48,278 nt of DNA from Bacteroidales bacterium (GTDB lineage: Bacteria; Bacteroidota; Bacteroidia; Bacteroidales; PUMT01). Positions 43,702-48,278 of this stretch are shown piece after piece. Each line of letters opens with the position of its first letter. The first letter of the stretch is position 1. Position numbers and translations under genes: made by a program. Location of the stretch: the NCBI GenBank assembly GCA_007135095.1, contig SLJO01000022.1, positions 1-48,278 of the forward strand, written 5' to 3'. The notes under the pieces are model-generated. The model saw nothing but the letters and a program-made list of their open reading frames with translations. It ran no database searches and was not told where the DNA came from.

Positions 43702-44991
43702 ATGATAATAGTTGATAGTCAGTTACAAAAGAGAGGGCAAGCGGGCAACCCGATCAGGGTTGCCATTATAGGTACCGGTACGATGGGCCTTGGAATGATT
43801 AATCAGATTACCCGCTATACTCCCGGCATGAAGGTTGTTGCCTCATATAACCGCACTATTGAGAAGGCGGTAGCAACTTATCAGAAAGCCGGAATTGAGG
43901 AATACGTTTTACCCGGGGGAGACCTGAAAAGTGCCATGGAGGCAATGAATTCAGGTAAACCGGTCATCACAAACGATATCGATCTGTTGATTGAGCTCAA
44001 AGGCATTGACGTGCTGGTTGAATCAACCGGGACTATTGAGTTTGCAATGAAAACAATCCTAAAGGCCTTTGACCGCGGGATCAGTGTTCTGTCATTCAAT
44101 GCAGAACTTGATTCAACCTTCGGCCCTCTTTTAAAAAAAATGGCAGAAGAAAAGGGGGTAGGTTACAGCCTGAGTGATGGTGACCAGCCAGGCGTTACCA
44201 TGAACCTTTACCGGTATATCAAAGGTATGGGTTTTGACCCTCTGCTCTGTGGTAATATTAAAGGCTTGCAGGACCATTACAGGAATCCTGACACACAAAA
44301 GGATTTTGCCAGGCAGTGGGGTATGACACCGGAAATGGTTACAAGTTTTGCCGATGGTACAAAAATTTCATTTGAACAATCCTGCACCGCAAATGCAACG
44401 GGCATGAAAGTAGCCAAAAGGGGCATGCTTGGTTTCCATTCCTCCGACCATGTCGATGACTTGATTCATCTGTACGATATTGACAGGTTGAAGGAGCTGG
44501 GAGGGATTGTAGATTATGTTGTCGGGGCCAGACCATCTCCCGGGGTTTTCATTTATGCTACTACCGAGGATCCCCATTCCATTAAATTTCTAAAATATGG
44601 CAAGTTGGGGGATGGGCCCCTGTATAGTTTTTATGTGCCTTATCACTTGTTATTCTTTGATATTGCAAGTTCAATATGCAGGCTGGTGGACTTCAATGAC
44701 CCGGTAATCGTATCAAGGGCCGGACCTGTTGTTGATGTTGTTGCAGCGGCAAAGGTTGATTTGCAAAGGGGCGATATAATTGATGCTTTGGGAGGCTTTA
44801 AAACATATGGAATATGTGAAAACCATGATGTTGCTGTTTCAGAGGGGCTTTTGCCAATGGCGCTCGGCAAAGGTTGGCGGCTGAAAAGAGAGGTAGCCAG
44901 GGACGAAGTTTTAAAATATGATGATGTCGAAATTGACGACAATAGTTTTTTAATCAGGATGCTGAAAAAGCAGAATGAGTTGTTCCCTTAA
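43702..44991 (+). CDS. NAD(P)-binding oxidoreductase with C-terminal SAF domain
   Basis: 429-aa protein with a homoserine-dehydrogenase-like Rossmann domain, VAIIGTGTMGLGMI (about residues 19-32), and VLVESTGTIEFAMKTILKAFDRGISVLSFNAELDS. A central catalytic-type domain follows (SDGDQPGVTMNLYRYI, GNIKGLQDHYRNP, ANATGMKVAKRGM). The C terminus (PVVDVVAAAKVDLQRGDIID) is an SAF-type fold, as in sugar-acid and aldehyde-processing enzymes. It lacks the threonine/aspartate pathway context of true homoserine dehydrogenases. It lies 17 nt after the dehydrogenase and so belongs to the sugar pathway. The reaction is not known to me; a role in making an unusual acidic or branched sugar is inference. Confidence 0.75.
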   Translation: MIIVDSQLQKRGQAGNPIRVAIIGTGTMGLGMINQITRYTPGMKVVASYNRTIEKAVATYQKAGIEEYVLPGGDLKSAMEAMNSGKPVITNDIDLLIELKGIDVLVESTGTIEFAMKTILKAFDRGISVLSFNAELDSTFGPLLKKMAEEKGVGYSLSDGDQPGVTMNLYRYIKGMGFDPLLCGNIKGLQDHYRNPDTQKDFARQWGMTPEMVTSFADGTKISFEQSCTANATGMKVAKRGMLGFHSSDHVDDLIHLYDIDRLKELGGIVDYVVGARPSPGVFIYATTEDPHSIKFLKYGKLGDGPLYSFYVPYHLLFFDIASSICRLVDFNDPVIVSRAGPVVDVVAAAKVDLQRGDIIDALGGFKTYGICENHDVAVSEGLLPMALGKGWRLKREVARDEVLKYDDVEIDDNSFLIRMLKKQNELFP

Positions 44992-45048
44992 GATTCAGAC
45001 CAATTTCCTTAATTCGTTTTTAATAAGGCTGTAATAAACCTGACAGCC

Positions 45049-46053
45049 ATGATAATTCAATTGTATTCAAAAACTTTCTGCATGGAATCCGGAAACAGGA
45101 AAAATCACTCACACCCTAAACCATTGGTTGCTATATGCATACCAGTGTATAATGGTGAGAAATACATTATAGAAGCACTGGAAAGCATAAATTCACAGAC
45201 CTATACCAATTATGAATGCCATATAATCAATAATGCAAGTAACGATAAAACCAAGGAACTGGTTGAGCAGTTTATTGAAAACAAAAAACGCTTCAGGCTG
45301 CATGATCACAAGGATTTTGTAGATCTGGTAACTAACTGGAACAGAACCGTTGATTATATACCTGCCAAAGCCAGATACTTTAAAGTTGTGCAGGCAGATG
45401 ATGTTCTTTTCCCTGATTCCGTAGAGACCCATGTTGAACTGATGGAAAGCTACCCCAACGCCGGTATTGCTTCATCATACAGGATGATAGGGACTTACGT
45501 ATATGGTTACGGAATAGATTATTTCAAGGGAAGTTGTCAAAACGGGAAGGATGTATTATTCAATCATCTCAATGGCAATGCAGAAATTACAGGGTCAGTA
45601 ACCCAGCTGTTTTTCAGGATCAGCCAGCTGAAAAAAGTACCTGGTTATCCTGAAATTTTTAATCCTGATGATTTCCATGTGGATACACGCCTTGCCTACG
45701 AAATGTTCCTTATTTCAGACCTGGCTTTTGCCTTCAGGATCCTGAATTTTACCCGCAGGCATGATGATGCGGCAACAATAACCACGGTTGAAAAGCTCAA
45801 TACTTCTATACACGCCAGGGAGAGCAGCTTGTACAGGTTTAAGGAGATATTCCCGGAACTGGAAAACCGGTATTTGGATGTTCGCAGAAATTATTCCTAC
45901 TTTCTGTTAAAAAGTCACCTGAAAAACCGTAAAGAAATACTTGAGTGGCATAACAGGCATCTTAAAAGAAAATTCAGACTGTCAGAATACCTGGCCGGTG
46001 CATTCTGGAAAAACAGGTTTGGTGAGAGACTTGCCAAACTTACCGGAAGATAG
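45049..46053 (+). CDS. family 2 glycosyltransferase
   Basis: GT-A inverting glycosyltransferase, 334 aa, no membrane helices. LVAICIPVYNGEKYIIEALESI (about residues 25-46) is the GT2 start, NNASNDKT the nucleotide-binding Asp segment, and VVQADDVLFPDS (about 108-119) the DxD-like metal site. The C-terminal half has basic helices, probably for membrane contact. An ATG at 45082 would remove 11 residues that do not match the family and may be the real start. Probably adds a sugar to the lipid-linked repeat unit; donor and acceptor unknown. Confidence 0.85.
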   Translation: MIIQLYSKTFCMESGNRKNHSHPKPLVAICIPVYNGEKYIIEALESINSQTYTNYECHIINNASNDKTKELVEQFIENKKRFRLHDHKDFVDLVTNWNRTVDYIPAKARYFKVVQADDVLFPDSVETHVELMESYPNAGIASSYRMIGTYVYGYGIDYFKGSCQNGKDVLFNHLNGNAEITGSVTQLFFRISQLKKVPGYPEIFNPDDFHVDTRLAYEMFLISDLAFAFRILNFTRRHDDAATITTVEKLNTSIHARESSLYRFKEIFPELENRYLDVRRNYSYFLLKSHLKNRKEILEWHNRHLKRKFRLSEYLAGAFWKNRFGERLAKLTGR

Positions 46054-46167
46054 GGTTTTAGATTTCAAACCTTGCATACAAAAGCTAAGGGATAATAAAA
46101 ACCAGTCTATAGACCTGCTCCGCGAGGGGGTTCAAGAACGGGTTACAAAATTTTAAAATTAATATTA

Positions 46168-47334
46168 ATGACTGCAGATTTTCCGACACTTGTATTAGCC
46201 TTGTACAACAGGAAAGAACCATCGCTGCGTTGTCTGGATTCCCTTTCTGCAGCCATATACCCCAACAGGGATATAAGGCTGATAATAAGCATAGATAATG
46301 ATGAAGACAAGAACCGGGATGTTCTGGAGCTTGCCGAAAAATATCACTGGAAACATGGTGAAAAGGAGGTGATTTATCACAAGAAGAAACTTGGTGTCAG
46401 AGACCATTTTAATTTTTGCGGTGATTTTACCGGGAAATACGGGTCTGTGATTTTCATGGAAGATGATCTTTTTGTCTCCAGGTATTTTTATGATTATGCG
46501 TTGCAGGCTCTGGAATTTTATAAAAATGATGAAAATGTCGCAGGGATATCCTTATTTAATAAAACAAGGATCGAGGGATGGAAAAAAATGTTTCCTTTTA
46601 CACCTCTTGATGACGGCAGGGATAATTATTTTCTCCAGCAGGCATCCAGCGGACAGGTCTGGACAGACAGCGTTTGGAAAGAATATAAAAAGTGGTTTGC
46701 AGTTTATGGCAATGAAGACTATGTTAATTCACTACCCCAGATTCCATATACTGTAAAAAGCTGGCCGGGAGACAGGTCCTGGAAGAAATTCTACATTACC
46801 TTTATGATCCTGAACAACAAGTATTATGTTTTTCCTCGTATTTCCCTGGTTACCAATTTTGATGACGTGGGAACCAACAGTAAAACCAATTCATTGTATC
46901 ACCAGAATCCATTGCTGATCGACAAAAAAAAATTCACTTTCAGTTCGATCAACGATTCACTCAGTGTGTATGATTCATATTTTGAGATTCTGCCGCGTAT
47001 ACTTAAATCGCTGAACCCTGAATTGTCAGAATTTGATTTTGAGGTTAATCTGTATGGCGACAAGAAAACAGAAGAAATAGGAACAGATATTGTGCTTTCC
47101 AGGATGCGGGGTGCAAAAAACTTAAAACAATTCAACCTGGTTATGAAACCTCATGAAATGAATATTATATTTAATACCCCGGGGAATAAAATTTTCCTGA
47201 GCTATAAGGAAGGGCTTCGGAAAAACAGGGAGGCCGATATATTTGTCGATGACTTCGTCTATTATTACAGGAGGCTGTTGTCGCTGAAAGAAATGGGGAT
47301 GATCCTTTTTCATAAGGTCAAAAGAAAATTTTGA
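46168..47334 (+). CDS. GT-A glycosyltransferase with EDD motif
   Basis: 388-aa glycosyltransferase. TLVLALYNRKEPSLRCLDSL (about residues 7-26), ISIDNDEDKNRD, HHKKLGVRDHFNF-like YHKKKLGVRDHFNF and VIFMEDDLFVSRYFYDY (about 93-109) place it in the GT-A fold, with similarity in the EDD region to GlcNAc-transferase-I-like (GT13) enzymes. That family name is tentative. FLQQASSGQVWTDSVW and FPRISLVTNFDDVGTNS are likely acceptor-side motifs. It lies 114 nt after the GT2 gene in the same polysaccharide locus. Confidence 0.75.
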   Translation: MTADFPTLVLALYNRKEPSLRCLDSLSAAIYPNRDIRLIISIDNDEDKNRDVLELAEKYHWKHGEKEVIYHKKKLGVRDHFNFCGDFTGKYGSVIFMEDDLFVSRYFYDYALQALEFYKNDENVAGISLFNKTRIEGWKKMFPFTPLDDGRDNYFLQQASSGQVWTDSVWKEYKKWFAVYGNEDYVNSLPQIPYTVKSWPGDRSWKKFYITFMILNNKYYVFPRISLVTNFDDVGTNSKTNSLYHQNPLLIDKKKFTFSSINDSLSVYDSYFEILPRILKSLNPELSEFDFEVNLYGDKKTEEIGTDIVLSRMRGAKNLKQFNLVMKPHEMNIIFNTPGNKIFLSYKEGLRKNREADIFVDDFVYYYRRLLSLKEMGMILFHKVKRKF

Positions 47335-47524
47335 TTTTATTAAACACATGGAACCCGAAGGGTTTTGTTGACCTTCGGTCGAATCCCCATTCCGGCTTGA
47401 TCGCTTTTAGCTTTATTTCGCTAATGGAAATTTCATGGTATACAAAAAAAACTCATTTATTTATTCTGGTAAAGACTGCTTTTCAAACTCAGGAGCCTTA
47501 TCCGAATAATATTAATTCTCAATA

Positions 47525-48278
47525 ATGTCATTCAAGAAAACGACTTTTCGTCATATTTTTCAGATAGGCGGGTATAAATATGTTGCACATCTCCTGAACT
47601 TTCTTTCCTCAATTGTATTGGCGAGATTATTATTGCCTGAAGAATATGGGTTTGCAGCTATGATAATGATTGTTGCCAATTTTGCCCGAATATTATCAGG
47701 TGAAGGTATTGCTGCCGATATAATCCGCAGCGGTTATGGCTATACTTACCATAAATCAATGATGAATCTTTCAGTCTACCTGGGAGTGGCACTTAGCATA
47801 ATTATAATGATTCTGGCCTACCCGCTTGCGCTTTTTTTTGGCAATCTGGCATTGATCCCGCCAACTCTGGTACTGGCTACGCAGTTTATTTTCATAGGGC
47901 TTAACGTGGTGCAATATGCCCTGTTAATGAAAAATCAAAAATTCGGTTTGCTGGGTCAGATTGAACTGGGGTCTACTGTATTATCCATAATGCTCATGAT
48001 CCTGATGGCTTACCTTGGATTTTCCTACTGGTCGTTAATAGTTCCCCTGGTAATTGCCGAAATATTCAGATCATATTTATATATATTATTCACCAAATTC
48101 AGGATCAGATTTTTTTCTCTGAAATATCCCATAACAGCTTTCAGGCATGCCAAATCAATAATCGGAAGCATTATGGGCGTGAGGATAATAAGCTACTGGG
48201 GGCGTAACCTTGACAATATATTGATCGGAAGGTTCTTTGGAGAGGCCGCACTGGGAATTTATAACCGTGGTTATAAAT
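47525..48278 (+). CDS. polysaccharide flippase, Wzx type (truncated by the window edge)
   Basis: Open reading frame from the ATG at 47525 to the edge of the window, 251 codons without a stop, so the gene is incomplete only because the window ends. The start (FRHIFQIGGYKYVAHLLNFL, then VLARLLLPEEYGFAAM) is the classic opening of MOP-superfamily lipopolysaccharide exporters. At least five hydrophobic helices are visible: residues 36-50, 72-90, 95-118, 140-160 and 162-180. A conserved segment, GVRIISYWGRNLDNILIGRFFGEAALGIYNRGYK, marks the WzxC-like group. It would move a lipid-linked oligosaccharide across the inner membrane. Confidence 0.87.
   Translation, partial: MSFKKTTFRHIFQIGGYKYVAHLLNFLSSIVLARLLLPEEYGFAAMIMIVANFARILSGEGIAADIIRSGYGYTYHKSMMNLSVYLGVALSIIIMILAYPLALFFGNLALIPPTLVLATQFIFIGLNVVQYALLMKNQKFGLLGQIELGSTVLSIMLMILMAYLGFSYWSLIVPLVIAEIFRSYLYILFTKFRIRFFSLKYPITAFRHAKSIIGSIMGVRIISYWGRNLDNILIGRFFGEAALGIYNRGYK

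Noticed and set aside
47331-47525. 64-codon frame between the second glycosyltransferase and the flippase, ending in a TAATG overlap
   Set aside because: No homology recognised, it starts inside the glycosyltransferase stop region and crosses an imperfect hairpin (CCGAAGG/CCTTCGG at 47355-47378). The overlap with the flippase ATG is probably chance.

Overview
The window reads as a chromosomal segment of a Bacteroidota bacterium (Bacteroidales or Marinilabiliales type is my best guess). Three things point there. It carries several markers specific to that phylum: GldH, SprE/PorW, PorX, a PorP/SprF protein and a giant surface protein with a gliding-motility-type C-terminal domain. Intergenic regions show the TTTG-N19-21-TAnnTTTG promoter form of that phylum. 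Shine-Dalgarno sites are mostly absent.

Layout. Positions 447-8727 are a plus-strand run: DNA polymerase III delta', a PSP1-domain protein, the lipoprotein GldH, the tRNA methyltransferase TrmB, an alkyltransferase-like protein, an Mrp-type Fe-S ATPase, a NifU-like scaffold and the TPR lipoprotein SprE/PorW. PorX (response regulator plus PglZ), TsaE and an alanine dehydrogenase follow to 12169. On the minus strand, 12247-16169 holds a small TPR protein and an unrecognised 1155-aa outer-membrane barrel candidate. WaaA (Kdo transferase) and an adenosylcobalamin-dependent ribonucleotide reductase (NrdJ) run plus-strand to 20615. A divergent pair, kbl and an SDR-type threonine dehydrogenase, forms a threonine-to-glycine route. 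GltX closes the housekeeping part at 24894.

Positions 24931-39135 (minus) are dominated by one gene of about 13.1 kb for a secreted mosaic adhesin of about 4379 aa. It is followed 39 bp downstream by a PorP/SprF-family outer-membrane protein, the arrangement known for SprB/SprF. The adhesin has four internal repeat families, including a 17-copy Ig-like array and a 15-copy array with a WSV signature, then two PKD domains and a type B T9SS C-terminal domain.

Positions 39600-48278 (plus) are the start of a surface polysaccharide locus that continues past the right edge: RfbC, a glucose-1-phosphate cytidylyltransferase, an NAD-dependent epimerase/decarboxylase, a UDP-sugar dehydrogenase, an SAF-domain oxidoreductase, two glycosyltransferases and a truncated Wzx-type flippase.

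How it fits together. GldH, SprE/PorW and PorX belong to gliding/type IX secretion biology. The adhesin/PorP pair is a probable T9SS client plus its partner. WaaA and the polysaccharide locus build the outer surface into which such clients are displayed. No rRNA, tRNA, CRISPR array, insertion sequence or phage gene was seen. No previously undescribed system is demonstrated. The best candidates for something new are the adhesin architecture, the 1155-aa barrel, the SAF-oxidoreductase nucleotide-sugar pathway, and the structured non-coding region upstream of nrdJ.
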